Origin: Marinobacterium nitratireducens
Lineage (GTDB): Bacteria; Pseudomonadota; Gammaproteobacteria; Pseudomonadales; Balneatricaceae
DNA length: 64,000 nucleotides
Direction: 5' to 3'
Assembly: GCF_014645375.1 (NCBI RefSeq)
Contig: NZ_BMLT01000015.1
Coordinates: 1-64,000, forward strand
Part shown: positions 11,578 through 20,489 of the stretch, in pieces
Layout of the letters: each line of letters begins with the position of its first letter
How positions within the stretch are numbered: position 1 is the first letter of the stretch
Made by a program: the position numbers and the translations under genes
Notes under the pieces: model-generated
Told to the model about the DNA's origin: nothing
Database searches by the model: none
The model's input: the letters and a program-made list of their open reading frames with translations, nothing else

Positions 11578-12756
11578 CTATTTGCGGGCCAGCCAGCGGG
11601 CCGGGTCCGTCGGTTTGCCGTTATGACGTACCGCGAAATACAGACCGGGCTCCGTGTAGCCGCCGCTATTGCCAACCACCGAGACGACATCACCCGCCTC
11701 GACCCAGGCCCCCGGTTCCTTCAACAGGCGCTGGTTGTGGCCGTAAAGACTCATGTAACCGCCGCCATGATCGACGATCAGCAACAGACCGTAACCACGC
11801 AGCCAGTCCGAGAATACCACCCGTCCGCGGTGTACCGCACGCACTTCGCGACCGGCAGGAGCCGCGATCAAGACGCCATCGAAGCGGATGCCGCTGTCGT
11901 TGTTGCCGAAGGCGCGGGCGAGCCGCCCCTGCACCGGCCAGTCGAGGTTGCCGGCAAGCGCTGGCAGGGCCTTGGCGGCCTTGGCGCTTTCCTGCTGCGC
12001 GCGTCTGGCTGCCTGCGCCCGCTTCTCTTCCGCGAGCCTCGCGGCCTTGAGCGCTTTCTCGATCTCCGCCAGCACCCCTTCCAGGCGCGTCTGGTCAGCT
12101 TTCAGAGAGGCCAGGCGCTTCTGGTCGCTGTCGATGGACTTGCGAAGTTCTGCCAGTGCGCTGCTGCGGGACCGGCGCGCCTGCTCCAGCTCGGAGCGGC
12201 GTTTTTCCAGCTCCTGCCGGCCGGCGAGCAGGTCCGCTTCGGTATCACTGAGCGCCGACTCGGTGTCGGCCAGAGCCTGCAACTGTTCTTCGAAGTGCCC
12301 GAGGCGGGCCAACAGTTCGGCATTGATCAGGTCGTAGTAGCGCAGCATGCGTTCCAGCTGGTCCGGATCGCGCTGATTGAGCAGCAGCTGCAGGCGCGGC
12401 TGCTGCCCGAGGCGGTACTGGCTGCGCAGCTGGCGCTGCAGCTGCTCGCTGCTCGCCGTGACGCTTTGCCGCAAAGCGTCGCGGCGCGCCTCGAGATCGC
12501 CGCTGCGGGAGTCCAGCTGCGCCAGCCTGGCATCGAGTTCGGCGATGCGGTTGCCCACCCGGCCGATTTCGGTCTCGCTGTCGCGCAGTTTCTGATCCAG
12601 CTCCTTGCGTTCGCCCTGCTGACGTCCGATATCACGCTGCAGTGCCCCGATGTCTTTCTGCAAACGCTTGATCTGCGCCTCGGTGGCGGCTTTGTCGGCC
12701 GCCATCAGAGCTCCGCCATACGCCAGCAGAAGCAGCAGTGACAGTATTCGGATCAT
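11578..12756 (-). CDS. envC: Murein hydrolase activator EnvC
   Basis: 392-residue periplasmic protein: signal peptide (residues 1-19), then a long coiled coil (about 22-245, dense in Q, E, R and L) and a C-terminal LytM/M23 domain (about 270-390). The LytM part contains RFDGVLIAAPAGREVRAVH and VDHGGGYMSLYGHNQ but lacks the full set of zinc ligands. This matches EnvC proteins, which activate amidases rather than cut peptidoglycan themselves and act at the division septum. The gene lies 48 bases after gpmI and upstream of ctpA on the same strand. Confidence 0.93.
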   Translation of the reverse strand: MIRILSLLLLLAYGGALMAADKAATEAQIKRLQKDIGALQRDIGRQQGERKELDQKLRDSETEIGRVGNRIAELDARLAQLDSRSGDLEARRDALRQSVTASSEQLQRQLRSQYRLGQQPRLQLLLNQRDPDQLERMLRYYDLINAELLARLGHFEEQLQALADTESALSDTEADLLAGRQELEKRRSELEQARRSRSSALAELRKSIDSDQKRLASLKADQTRLEGVLAEIEKALKAARLAEEKRAQAARRAQQESAKAAKALPALAGNLDWPVQGRLARAFGNNDSGIRFDGVLIAAPAGREVRAVHRGRVVFSDWLRGYGLLLIVDHGGGYMSLYGHNQRLLKEPGAWVEAGDVVSVVGNSGGYTEPGLYFAVRHNGKPTDPARWLARK

Positions 12757-12804
12757 AGTGCCAGAACTCCAGGAACGCTGCCCGGGCGGTACCGCCCGGG
12801 AAAA

Positions 12805-14355
12805 TCAGCTAAGCGTCACCAGCGGCTTTCCGGTCATCTCCGGCGGCTGCTCGATGGCCATCAGCGACAGCAGCGTCGGCGCCAGATCGCACAGGGCGCC
12901 ATCGGCCAGTCTGATCCGGTCCGCGCGCGGCCCGTCGTAGATCAGCGCCACCGGCCAGTTGGTGTGCGAGGTGTGCGGCTGGCCGGTCTTGGGGTTGACC
13001 ATCAGTTCGACGTTACCGTGGTCGGCGGTGATCAGGGTCTCGCCGCCGACTTCGCGCATCGCCTCGAGCACCTGCCGGACGCTTTCGTCGACCACCTCGC
13101 AGGCCTTGACCGCGGCATCGAATTTGCCGGTGTGACCGACCATGTCACCATTGGCGAAGTTGCAGACGATCAGGTCGAACTGGCCGCTGCGAATCGCCGC
13201 GCAGAGTTTTTCGGTCACTTCCGGCGCGCTCATTTCCGGCTTCAGGTCGTAGGTGGCCACATCGGGCGACGGTACCAGAATCCGTTCCTCGCCGGGGTAT
13301 ACGGCTTCCTGACCGCCATTGAAGAAGAAGGTAACGTGGGCGTACTTCTCGGTTTCGGCAATGCGCAGCTGGGTTTTGCCAAGACCGGACAGGTACTCGC
13401 CAAGATCGTTGCTGATGGCCTGCGGCGGATAGGCGCAGGAGGCCTCGATATCGGCGGCGTACTCGGTCAGCATGACGTAATCGGCCAGCTGCGGGCGCGC
13501 GCCTCGATCAAAGCCGTCGAAATCGGCATCGACGAAGGCGCGGGTGATTTCGCGGGCGCGGTCGGGGCGGAAGTTGGCGCATATCACCACGTCGCCGTCC
13601 TTGACCTGCCCACGCGGCTGACCACGGTCGTCGGTCAGAACCGTCGCCTGAACGAACTCGTCGTTCTCGCCGCGCCCGTAGGCCGACTCCAGGGCCTCCT
13701 TGCCGGATTTCGCCTGTTGCGGAGCCTTGCCATGCACCATGGCGTCGTAGGCGGCCTTCACGCGGTCCCAGCGGTTGTCGCGGTCCATGGCGAAATAGCG
13801 CCCGACCAGCGTCGCCAGGCTGCCGACACCGATTTCGGCCAGCTTCGCCTCGGCCTTTTCGATCGAGGGTTCGGCCGAACGCGGCGGCATGTCGCGGCCG
13901 TCCAGGATGCCGTGCAGGTGCACCGCGCCGGCGCCACGGGCGGCAGCCATCTCGAGCAAAGCCAGCAGATGGTCTTCGTGGCTGTGCACGCCGCCCGGCG
14001 AGAGCAGGCCCAGTACATGTACGGCACCGCCCTGCGCCACTGCCTTGTCGATCGCCGCGGTCAGCACCGGATTCTCGAAGAAGTCGCCGTCGGCGATGGC
14101 CTTGGAGATACGGGTGAAGTTCTGGTAGACGACGCGGCCGGCGCCGATGTTCATATGACCCACTTCGGAGTTGCCCATCTGGCCGTCGGGCAGCCCGACG
14201 GCCATGCCGGAGGTCTGGATGCGTGCATTGGGATTTTCCGCCAGCAGCCGGTCCCAGGTCGGGGTGCTGGCCGCTTCGATGGCGGAGGACTCGGAGTGCT
14301 CGACGCCGAAGCCATCGAGAATCAGCAATGCGCGGGGTACTCTGGGTTCAGTCAT
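12805..14355 (-). CDS. gpmI: 2,3-bisphosphoglycerate-independent phosphoglycerate mutase
   Basis: 516-residue Mn-dependent enzyme interconverting 3- and 2-phosphoglycerate in glycolysis and gluconeogenesis. Asp14 in LLILDGFG is a metal ligand and Ser63 in [13 protein letters not shown] is the phosphoserine nucleophile. The C-terminal metal site is in [11 protein letters not shown] and [13 protein letters not shown] take the start at 14355 ([15 protein letters not shown]); the frame continues upstream for 42 codons with no family resemblance. The gene heads the gpmI-envC-ctpA-yibQ group and diverges from yibN. Confidence 0.96.
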   Translation of the reverse strand: MTEPRVPRALLILDGFGVEHSESSAIEAASTPTWDRLLAENPNARIQTSGMAVGLPDGQMGNSEVGHMNIGAGRVVYQNFTRISKAIADGDFFENPVLTAAIDKAVAQGGAVHVLGLLSPGGVHSHEDHLLALLEMAAARGAGAVHLHGILDGRDMPPRSAEPSIEKAEAKLAEIGVGSLATLVGRYFAMDRDNRWDRVKAAYDAMVHGKAPQQAKSGKEALESAYGRGENDEFVQATVLTDDRGQPRGQVKDGDVVICANFRPDRAREITRAFVDADFDGFDRGARPQLADYVMLTEYAADIEASCAYPPQAISNDLGEYLSGLGKTQLRIAETEKYAHVTFFFNGGQEAVYPGEERILVPSPDVATYDLKPEMSAPEVTEKLCAAIRSGQFDLIVCNFANGDMVGHTGKFDAAVKACEVVDESVRQVLEAMREVGGETLITADHGNVELMVNPKTGQPHTSHTNWPVALIYDGPRADRIRLADGALCDLAPTLLSLMAIEQPPEMTGKPLVTLS

Positions 14356-14533
14356 GGGGCCTGTCTGCTGTCTGGATTGCCAAAACCGCCATTTTACGCG
14401 CATGCGGAAAAATGACCAACAAGGGAAGTGAACAGTTGTTAGATTACAGTAAAGAGCCCAGAAATCGCCACGTGCGGCCATCGCCGGCAGTCGTGCCCGG
14501 GCCAGCGGCCCCTGGACTGATAGCTGTTAACTC

Positions 14534-14563
14534 TTAACGGTCTCCTCCCGGTCCATGTATACT
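14534..14563 (+). promoter_or_regulatory. Possible sigma-70 promoter of yibN-grxC-secB
   Basis: TATACT (14558-14563) is preceded by TTAACG (14534-14539) at 18-base spacing, ahead of yibN. The -10 box is good and the -35 box modest. The call rests only on this match. Confidence 0.4.
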
Positions 14564-14632
14564 TACGCGCTGACTTTTACCGCATAAGCGAAATTTAGCG
14601 CCTAGGCGAAATCGAACCCGCTGGAAACCAAG

Positions 14633-15046
14633 ATGGAAAACCTGTTCGAATTTGTAACCAACCACCTGTACCTTGTGGCCGCCTGGGTCGTCACGGTTGT
14701 GCTGCTGCTGCTCAACGAAAGCCGCAAGGGCGGCACATCGGTGACGCCGTCGCAGGCCGTTACGCTGATCAACAAGGAAGACGCGGTCGTGATCGATATC
14801 CGCAGCAAAAAGGAATGGGCTGAGGGTCACATCACCAGCGCCCTGAACGTGCCGATGGCGGATCTCGATAAACGCATCGGCGAGCTGGAGAAGCACAAGT
14901 CGAAACCGCTCATCGTGGTCTGCAACCTCGGCCAGACTGCAGGAGCTGCCACCAAGAAGCTCAAAGCGGCCGGCTTCGAGAAAGTCTCCCGCCTCAGCGG
15001 CGGCATGACCGAGTGGAAAGGCCAGAACCTGCCGGTAATCAAGTGA
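14633..15046 (+). CDS. yibN: Membrane-anchored rhodanese-like protein (YibN family)
   Basis: 137 residues: one N-terminal membrane segment (about 8-24, HLYLVAAWVVTVVLLLL) and a rhodanese domain (about 40-135). The active-site loop is LIVVCNLGQTAGAA, with the cysteine present, so the domain could carry a persulfide. WxxGH in EWAEGHITSALNVP is the other family mark. Rhodanese-type YibN proteins are coded beside grxC and secB in many gammaproteobacteria, as here. The exact substrate is unknown; the association suggests thiol or protein-export support at the membrane. Confidence 0.9.
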   Translation: MENLFEFVTNHLYLVAAWVVTVVLLLLNESRKGGTSVTPSQAVTLINKEDAVVIDIRSKKEWAEGHITSALNVPMADLDKRIGELEKHKSKPLIVVCNLGQTAGAATKKLKAAGFEKVSRLSGGMTEWKGQNLPVIK

Positions 15047-15051
15047 GTTCC

Positions 15052-15309
15052 ATGACCGACATCCTGATTTACAGCACCAGCTGGTGCCCCTTCTGCGTCC
15101 GCGCCAAGATGCTGCTGGATCACAAGGGTCTCGAGTACCGGGAAATCAATCTCGACCAGGAGCCCACCCGACGGCTCGAAATGATGGAGCGCAGCGGTCG
15201 CCGCACGGTGCCGCAGATTTTCTTCGGCGATACCCATGTCGGCGGCTGCGACGACCTGTTCGCGCTGGAGCGCAGTGGCGGCATCGAGCAATTACTGGCG
15301 ACCTCCTGA
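15052..15309 (+). CDS. grxC: Glutaredoxin 3
   Basis: 85-residue dithiol glutaredoxin. The active site is Cys12-Pro-Phe-Cys15 in SWCPFCVRAK (CPYC is more common). TVPQIFFGDTHVGGCDDL holds the cis-proline and glutathione-binding GG-C-D. It reduces protein or glutathione disulfides in the cytoplasm. It begins 5 bases after the yibN stop and is followed by secB after 39 bases, so the three probably share a transcript. Confidence 0.94.
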   Translation: MTDILIYSTSWCPFCVRAKMLLDHKGLEYREINLDQEPTRRLEMMERSGRRTVPQIFFGDTHVGGCDDLFALERSGGIEQLLATS

Positions 15310-15348
15310 ACCGGCCCTATACCAACAACAGATTAAAGGAATCTACCC

Positions 15349-15840
15349 ATGGCAGACGAAAACGCCCAGAACAGCAATCAGCAGGCCACCGGCCCGCAGT
15401 TCTCCGTGCAGCGCATCTACCTCAAGGATGCCTCGTTCGAAGCTCCGGCAACTCCGGTGATCTTCACCAAGCAGTGGAAGCCGGAAATCAACCTGGACCT
15501 GAACACGCGCACCAAGAACCTCGGCGAGAACCACTTCGAAGTGGTGCTGACCCTGACCGTAACGGCCAAGGTCGAGGACGAAACCGCCTTCCTGATCGAA
15601 GTTCAGCAGGCCGGTATCTTCCAGATCGCAGGCCTCGCCGAAGCCGAGCTCAACCATACTCTCGGCGCTTTCTGCCCCAACATCCTGTTCCCGTACGCCC
15701 GCGAGTCGGTCGACAGCCTGGCCACCAAGGGCAGCTTCCCGGCACTGATGCTGGCACCGGTCAACTTCGAGGCTCTGTACGCGCAGCGCATGCAGCAGCA
15801 GGCCGCTCAGGCTCAGGAAGGCGAGACCCAGGCGCACTGA
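15349..15840 (+). CDS. secB: Protein-export chaperone SecB
   Basis: 163 residues, normal length for SecB, a cytoplasmic tetrameric chaperone that keeps preproteins unfolded and delivers them to SecA. Conserved stretches are [16 protein letters not shown] at the N-terminus, [18 protein letters not shown] and [16 protein letters not shown] near residue 105. Its ATG has AAAGGAAT upstream. A clear intrinsic terminator follows 22 bases after the stop. Confidence 0.97.
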   Translation: MADENAQNSNQQATGPQFSVQRIYLKDASFEAPATPVIFTKQWKPEINLDLNTRTKNLGENHFEVVLTLTVTAKVEDETAFLIEVQQAGIFQIAGLAEAELNHTLGAFCPNILFPYARESVDSLATKGSFPALMLAPVNFEALYAQRMQQQAAQAQEGETQAH

Positions 15841-15861
15841 ACCTGATCCGGTCGCCACTGC

Positions 15862-15891
15862 CAAAAAAGTCTCCTCCGGAGGCTTTTTTTT
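15862..15891 (+). terminator. Intrinsic terminator after secB
   Basis: Stem AGTCTCC/GGAGGCT with loop TCC, flanked by A6 and T8 tracts. The symmetrical A/T flanks allow it to serve the convergent LysR gene as well. Confidence 0.9.
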
Positions 15892-15918
15892 CAGCAGCCG
15901 AATGGCCCGGGCATGCCA

Positions 15919-16776
15919 TCAGGCGCTGCAGCTGCGCTCTTCAGCGCTCAGCAGCCGCAGTCCCTCGATCGCGGTCTTCATGGCATCGTCGTTGCGGTCC
16001 TGCGGATAGACCAGATACACCGGCAGCGAAATCAGCGGCGCATCCGCGACCGGCCAAAGCTGCCCGGCCTCGACCAGTTCCCGGGTCATGCGGCAGGGGA
16101 AGAAACCCGCGCCGCCGACCGCCAGCATCCGCTGCACACCCAGCCAGCCCACGTTCGCCTGCAGCGCCGGTGCGGGCTCGTTCGGATAGCGGGTGGCGAA
16201 CTGGGCTTCGAATTCCGGCCCCCAGTCGACATGCACGTAGCCGTGGTTCAGCCAGTCGCCGTCGCGGTCGGTGCTGACCAGCATCAGCCGCTCGTCGAAA
16301 AGGTGCTCGATCCCCAGCCCCGGCCGGTTCTGCGGCGTGTACATCGCCCCCAGGTCCGCAGTGCCCTGTACCAGCGCCTGCATGGTGTCTTCTTCGAAGC
16401 CGATTTCGAGGCGCAGCGAAACATCCGGCATGCGACGCCGCATCCAGACACTCCAGCGGGTCAGAAACCCGTCCCAGAGCGCGATGCGTGCGCGCAGCGT
16501 GAGACTGCCGCTGTAGCCGCTGGGCAGGCCGACATCGTGGCGTGCCTGCTCGACCGTCTGCACCAGGCCCTTGGCATGGCGAAGAAAGCGCTTTCCGGCC
16601 GGCGTCAGCTCGGCGCCATGACGACCGCGTTGCAGCAGAGTGACGCCGAACTGCCGCTCCAGCGCCTTGATACGGGCGCTGACGGTGGACTGGGTAAGGT
16701 GCAATTGCTCGGCCGCGCCGACAAAGTTGCCGGCCGCGACCACTGCCAGAAAGGTACGGGCAAATTCGGTATCCAT
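15919..16776 (-). CDS. LysR-family transcriptional regulator
   Basis: 285 residues. The N-terminal winged helix-turn-helix (1-60) contains FLAVVAAGNFVGAAEQLHLTQSTVSARIKALE, followed by a periplasmic-binding-protein-like effector domain (about 90-285). LysR proteins usually control a divergent gene; the divergent neighbour here encodes an HPP-family membrane protein, and two dyads lie between them (16788-16806, 16822-16837). The effector is unknown. It could instead regulate unlinked genes. Confidence 0.92.
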   Translation of the reverse strand: MDTEFARTFLAVVAAGNFVGAAEQLHLTQSTVSARIKALERQFGVTLLQRGRHGAELTPAGKRFLRHAKGLVQTVEQARHDVGLPSGYSGSLTLRARIALWDGFLTRWSVWMRRRMPDVSLRLEIGFEEDTMQALVQGTADLGAMYTPQNRPGLGIEHLFDERLMLVSTDRDGDWLNHGYVHVDWGPEFEAQFATRYPNEPAPALQANVGWLGVQRMLAVGGAGFFPCRMTRELVEAGQLWPVADAPLISLPVYLVYPQDRNDDAMKTAIEGLRLLSAEERSCSA

Positions 16777-16787
16777 GCCTGCAGTTT

Positions 16788-16806
16788 ATATCGAATTTTT
16801 CGATAT
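16788..16806. promoter_or_regulatory. Perfect dyad, probable LysR operator 1
   Basis: ATATCGAA-TTT-TTCGATAT, 8-base arms with a 3-base spacer, begins 12 bases before the LysR start codon. The ATCG core recurs in the next dyad, which favours one protein binding both. Confidence 0.6.
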
Positions 16807-16821
16807 TAAAGGCTGAAAAAT

Positions 16822-16837
16822 ATCGTTTGTTAACGAT
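16822..16837. promoter_or_regulatory. Dyad, probable LysR operator 2
   Basis: ATCGTT-TGTT-AACGAT, 6-base arms and a 4-base spacer, centred 32.5 bases from the first dyad and 47 bases before the HPP start. The position fits a LysR activation/recognition site pair. Confidence 0.5.
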
Positions 16838-16883
16838 TGGCAATGACCTCTACAGTAGCAGCCCCTTGTATTCAGGAGGCGCT

Positions 16884-17648
16884 GTGAGTATCGGAAAGCG
16901 TTTCAACCGCGTGCTGCAGCTGCTGCTGCCCAACGACCCCAATCGCGCCAGCCATGGCGAACGCTGGCTGTCCGCGATCGGGGGGTTTCTTGGCATTGCC
17001 GGACTATTGTGGATAAGCAGCGGCGTGCTGGACCTCGAAGGTGCAACCATGGTGATCGGATCAATGGGCGCGACCGCGGTGCTGCTGTTCGCCGTTCCCC
17101 ACGGCGCCCTGTCCCAGCCATGGGCGGTCGTGGGGGGACACCTGCTGTCGGCGCTCATCGGGGTCAGCTGCGCGCGCCTGATCGGCCCGCCGGAACTGGC
17201 CGCCGCGACCGCGGTCGCCGTTGCCACCGGCGTCATGTACTACCTGCACTGCATCCACCCGCCCGGCGGCGCCACCGCCATGGTCGCGGTACTGGGCGGC
17301 GATGCCATCCGCGAACTCGGCTACGGCTTCGTGCTCTATCCGGTCATGGCGAATCTGCTGATACTGATGCTGATTGCGGTGGTGCTGAACTGGCCTTTCC
17401 GCCACCGCCGCTACCCGGCGGTCCTGGCCAGGCCGCGCCACCGGGAACCGGCCAGCGAGGCGCGTCCCGAGCTCACGCATGACGACTTCACCTACGCGCT
17501 GGCGGAGGTCGATTCGTTCATCGATGTATCGGAACAGGATCTGCTGCGGATCTACCGTCTGGCCCGCCAGCACCACAGCCGCGAACCCCTCACCGGCGAA
17601 CGGCCGGCCGCGAACGACGAGGATGCGCAACAGCGCCGGCGCTCCTGA
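16884..17648 (+). CDS. HPP-family integral membrane protein
   Basis: 254 residues. Membrane segments are visible at about 30-50, 55-75, 80-110 and 150-178, and the family signature HPPGGATAM follows the third. A cytoplasmic tail of about 75 residues is acidic and proline/arginine-rich. HPP proteins are four-helix membrane proteins; some plant and cyanobacterial members act in nitrite transport, while most bacterial ones are uncharacterised. I chose the GTG at 16884 because AGGAGG stands five bases before it; an in-frame TTG at 16827 lies inside the putative operator region. It is divergent from the LysR gene. Confidence 0.85.
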   Translation: MSIGKRFNRVLQLLLPNDPNRASHGERWLSAIGGFLGIAGLLWISSGVLDLEGATMVIGSMGATAVLLFAVPHGALSQPWAVVGGHLLSALIGVSCARLIGPPELAAATAVAVATGVMYYLHCIHPPGGATAMVAVLGGDAIRELGYGFVLYPVMANLLILMLIAVVLNWPFRHRRYPAVLARPRHREPASEARPELTHDDFTYALAEVDSFIDVSEQDLLRIYRLARQHHSREPLTGERPAANDEDAQQRRRS

Positions 17649-17684
17649 GCCGGGGCAATAGAGGCTGCAGGATACGCCCTGGGC

Positions 17685-17885
17685 TCAGGGCGTATCACCC
17701 TGCTCGAGCTGGTGTATAAGCTCGCCGAGCTGCTCGATGCTCGGTGCTTTCTCAAGCATTTCGCTGGGCGTCATGCCCTCCAGCCCCAGATGGGGGCTGT
17801 CCATCCAGGCTTCGGCTTCCTGCTGATTGCCGAAATAGCCGATGGCGGCTTCCAGCAGCCGTTGTCGCGCTTCGTCCCGGACCAT
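17685..17885 (-). CDS. Small DUF2384 (MbcA/ParS/Xre-type) protein, orphan
   Basis: 66 residues with EAAIGYFGNQQEAEAWMDSPHLGLEG followed by MTPSEMLEKAPSIEQLGELIHQLEQG. This pattern of a helical region ending in a short-range leucine-rich motif is the toxin-binding DUF2384 domain known from RES/Xre and MbcTA antitoxins. The normal N-terminal Xre DNA-binding domain is missing and no RES-type toxin gene is adjacent, so it is an orphan. The ATG at 17885 follows a good GGGGAGGT site. It could be a solitary regulator or a remnant; I cannot decide. Confidence 0.75.
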   Translation of the reverse strand: MVRDEARQRLLEAAIGYFGNQQEAEAWMDSPHLGLEGMTPSEMLEKAPSIEQLGELIHQLEQGDTP

Positions 17886-17949
17886 CGAGCACCTCCCCTG
17901 ATCTGCAGGCTCATCGTCTTTGCAGTATAGGCCTGCCCACGAAGTGCGT

Positions 17950-19380
17950 TCAGACCGTACCGCTACCGGAGAGACTGCAGGCGACACCGTATGCTGTGCC
18001 GCCCGGTCCCTGGGCAGCCAGACGATGCAGCGGGATACGGAACCAGAAGCGGGCACCGCGACCGGGCACGCTGTCGGCATCGATAGTGCCCTGCATCCGT
18101 TCAACAACACCCTTGCAGAGCGCCAGCCCCAGGTTCGCGTCAGGCGCCGTCACCCCTTCCTGCCGCGCAGGATTGAAGGCCTGGAAGATGCGGGCCTTGT
18201 CGACGCCGTCGAGGCCCGGGCCGCTGTCCTCGACTTCGAATAGCAGATCGCTGCTCTCGGCCGATTGCAGGAACGCCTTTACCCCGACCCTGATGGTGCC
18301 GCTTTGCGTATGGGCCAGAGCGTTGTCGAGCAGCCGGGCCAGGACCCGTTTCAGCAGCGCCGCATCCCCCATGTAGGTGCCGCCGGCCTCCTCTGCCAGC
18401 TCGACCCTCAAACTCAACCCTTTCTCGAACGCCCGCATCTGATACGTCCGCTGCAAGTCTTCCAGCAGCGAACGCAGATTGAAGACGTCATCCCGCAGCC
18501 TGAAGTCCTCCGACTGCACCCGGGACAGCTCCTGGGCCCGATCGAGGAGACTCTTCAGCGCCTCGGCGGACTGCTCGATTACTGTCGCGTCGCGGCGCTG
18601 TGCGCCATCCAAAGGTGATTGCTGCAAACCCGCACAGCGCTGCGCCATGGTGTCCAGATGAGAACCGAACGCCTCGCACAGCTGCTCGCGGAAGGCCATC
18701 TGCTGGCGCTCCGCGCGCGCGTTCTCGTCAATGGTACGATCCAGTTTTTGCGCCAGCTCCAGGGTTTCGGCGTGCGATCGCCGGACCTCGCGCACCTGGC
18801 GCACCAGCGTGAATACCAGCAACATCGCGCCCACCGCCACCAGCCCGATCAGAAGGCCAAGATAGACCACCAGACGGCCCAGGTTTTCGCGTCGCTCGAC
18901 CTTGGACCTGACGTGGTATTGAAGGGTGTCGAGCAGTATTCGGTTGGTGGTTTCGGTCAGCTGACGGGTCAGGCCATCCAACTCGCCCAGCACCCCCGCA
19001 TCCAGGGTCGAGTACAGACGGCTGTCGATTTGATGCAACAGCTCGCGCAGCGGATCGATCTCGCCGCCGGCCCTGGGAAGATTGCGGAACACCTCGCCAA
19101 GCAGGCCGTGGGAAACCACCGACAGACGACTGTAGAGCACGTCGAAGCGCAAACGGGCCTGCTCGGCCAGCGTCTTGTCAGTGGGGTCTTCGCCAAGCTC
19201 CTTCAGCAGCAGGCTGAAATCATAGCTTTGCCGTTCGAGTTGGTGCGCCGCCCAGAGCGGATTCTCCTTTACCTCGTGCAGCAACTCCTGCTGCTGCGCG
19301 AAGACCATCGCGTACACCAGCAGCGCGCCCGCCAGGCACAAGGCCGTGATCACCAGCAGTGTATTTCGTGTCCTGTCCAT
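17950..19380 (-). CDS. Orphan membrane sensor histidine kinase with altered H-box
   Basis: 476 residues: membrane segment 8-28, an extracytoplasmic helical sensor (about 30-165) with no recognisable ligand domain, a second membrane segment (168-192), a coiled-coil linker, a HisKA-like region (about 225-290) and a HATPase domain (about 320-450). The ATPase has the N-box ARLLDNALAHT, the G1 box DSGPGLD, and DANLGLALCKG as G2. The phosphoacceptor His is probably His241, but its setting is GSHLDTM instead of SHE(I/L)RTP. No response regulator is adjacent. It may still phosphorylate an unlinked partner or act as a phosphatase; autokinase activity is uncertain. Confidence 0.88.
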   Translation of the reverse strand: MDRTRNTLLVITALCLAGALLVYAMVFAQQQELLHEVKENPLWAAHQLERQSYDFSLLLKELGEDPTDKTLAEQARLRFDVLYSRLSVVSHGLLGEVFRNLPRAGGEIDPLRELLHQIDSRLYSTLDAGVLGELDGLTRQLTETTNRILLDTLQYHVRSKVERRENLGRLVVYLGLLIGLVAVGAMLLVFTLVRQVREVRRSHAETLELAQKLDRTIDENARAERQQMAFREQLCEAFGSHLDTMAQRCAGLQQSPLDGAQRRDATVIEQSAEALKSLLDRAQELSRVQSEDFRLRDDVFNLRSLLEDLQRTYQMRAFEKGLSLRVELAEEAGGTYMGDAALLKRVLARLLDNALAHTQSGTIRVGVKAFLQSAESSDLLFEVEDSGPGLDGVDKARIFQAFNPARQEGVTAPDANLGLALCKGVVERMQGTIDADSVPGRGARFWFRIPLHRLAAQGPGGTAYGVACSLSGSGTV

Positions 19381-19556
19381 CAGCCCACACCGCTACCCTA
19401 AGTTCATCCTGGATGGCCTTACCGGCCCGTCGTGTGCGGATTGTAAAGCAAAATGGTTCAGGTTCGCAGAATGATGTATCCGATGGTCAGGCACGGATGC
19501 TCAAAAGCTCGAAATCCTGCCGCCGGCGCAGCGGCCTGTCGCCCCGCCCAGGGCAC

Positions 19557-19892
19557 TCAGAACCCCTGACCATGGAGACTTTGCTCGAGTACCTGCTCGG
19601 CCTGGCCACTTGCGAGCATGGCCTCGACCTCCTCTGCAGAAAAGGGCACGACGCTGATCAACGCCCGCGGCGACAGCGAAAGCGCATCGCCAACCGGCTT
19701 TGCCGGACGGTCGCAGAGCAGAAAAAAGGGGCAGCGCTGAGCGGCAAGCGCATCGCAGTTGACCGTCTGCCCCGGTTCGGCTTCGACCTGGAGCAGGCGG
19801 TTGTCGTGGCAGCGGGCGCGCAGGCAGCCCGCCTCGGCATCGAAGCCGTAAAGTTCGGTCACGATCAGCAGGGACTGCATCGGTTCATCCAT
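19557..19892 (-). CDS. Hypothetical protein, 111 residues
   Basis: I do not recognise this family. The protein is soluble and acidic. It contains four cysteines (AGCLRARCHDN near 24-30, VNCDALAAQRCPFFLLC later) and ends in a helix (AEEVEAMLASGQAEQVLEQS). I place the start at MDEPMQSLLIVTEL (19892). The frame stays open upstream to 20219 but that part lies across the YtoQ promoter and start and is not expected to be coding. A start at the second methionine (19880) is possible. Neighbours on both sides are unrelated, so context gives no function. Confidence 0.55.
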   Translation of the reverse strand: MDEPMQSLLIVTELYGFDAEAGCLRARCHDNRLLQVEAEPGQTVNCDALAAQRCPFFLLCDRPAKPVGDALSLSPRALISVVPFSAEEVEAMLASGQAEQVLEQSLHGQGF

Positions 19893-20007
19893 GGCAGCAT
19901 CTGGAATCTTCAGACTGGCACGCCTGGCCCGGCTCGACAAGTTTCCGGCATCGCTGGCGGTTGCAGCCGCCGCCAGAGTTCGGGACAATGGACAAAATCC
20001 AAAAATT

Positions 20008-20020
20008 TTGTATACACAAG
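20008..20020. promoter_or_regulatory. TTTTGTATACACA motif before ytoQ
   Basis: The core TGTATACA is a perfect 8-base palindrome within AAATTTTGTATACACAAGAC, 20 bases before the ytoQ start. It resembles TTGTATACAA-type operators bound by some GntR-family repressors, and it may double as a -10 element (TATACA). Evidence is the match alone. Confidence 0.35.
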
Positions 20021-20039
20021 ACCAAACTGGAGGTTTGCG

Positions 20040-20483
20040 ATGATCTGGACAGTCTACCTTTCCGGCGAGATTCACACCGACTGGCGCGAGCGCATTCAGG
20101 CCGGCTGCGCAGAACTGGAGCTGCCGGTCGAGTTCGTCAGCCCCAACACCGACCACGACTCCTCCGATGCCGCCGGCGACCACCTCGGCACCGAAGAAAA
20201 TCCTTTCTGGCGCGACCACAAGTCGTCCAAGGTCAACGCCATCCGTACCAAGAACCTGATCGAGAGCGCCAATATCGGCGTGGTGCGTTTCGGCAGCCAG
20301 TACAAGCAGTGGAACGCAGCCTTCGACGCGGGCTACCTGGCCGCGCTAGATACCCCGTACATCACGCTGCACGACGCCGATATCATTCACCCGCTGAAAG
20401 AAGTCGACGCCGCCGCCATGGCCTGGGCCCAGGAACCCGAACAGGTGGTCGAGATCCTGCGCTACGTCACCCAGGGTAAATAA
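20040..20483 (+). CDS. YtoQ-family protein
   Basis: 147 residues beginning MIWTVYLSGEIHTDWRE, the typical YtoQ start, with FVSPNTDHDSSDAAGDHLG and a nucleoside-deoxyribosyltransferase-like fold (KSSKVNAIRTKNLIESANIGVVRFG). The biochemical role of YtoQ is not established. The fold suggests nucleotide or nucleoside binding. The start is set by TGGAGG seven bases upstream. The frame is open far upstream, but only the part from 20040 resembles the family. Confidence 0.85.
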   Translation: MIWTVYLSGEIHTDWRERIQAGCAELELPVEFVSPNTDHDSSDAAGDHLGTEENPFWRDHKSSKVNAIRTKNLIESANIGVVRFGSQYKQWNAAFDAGYLAALDTPYITLHDADIIHPLKEVDAAAMAWAQEPEQVVEILRYVTQGK

Positions 20484-20489
20484 ACAAGC

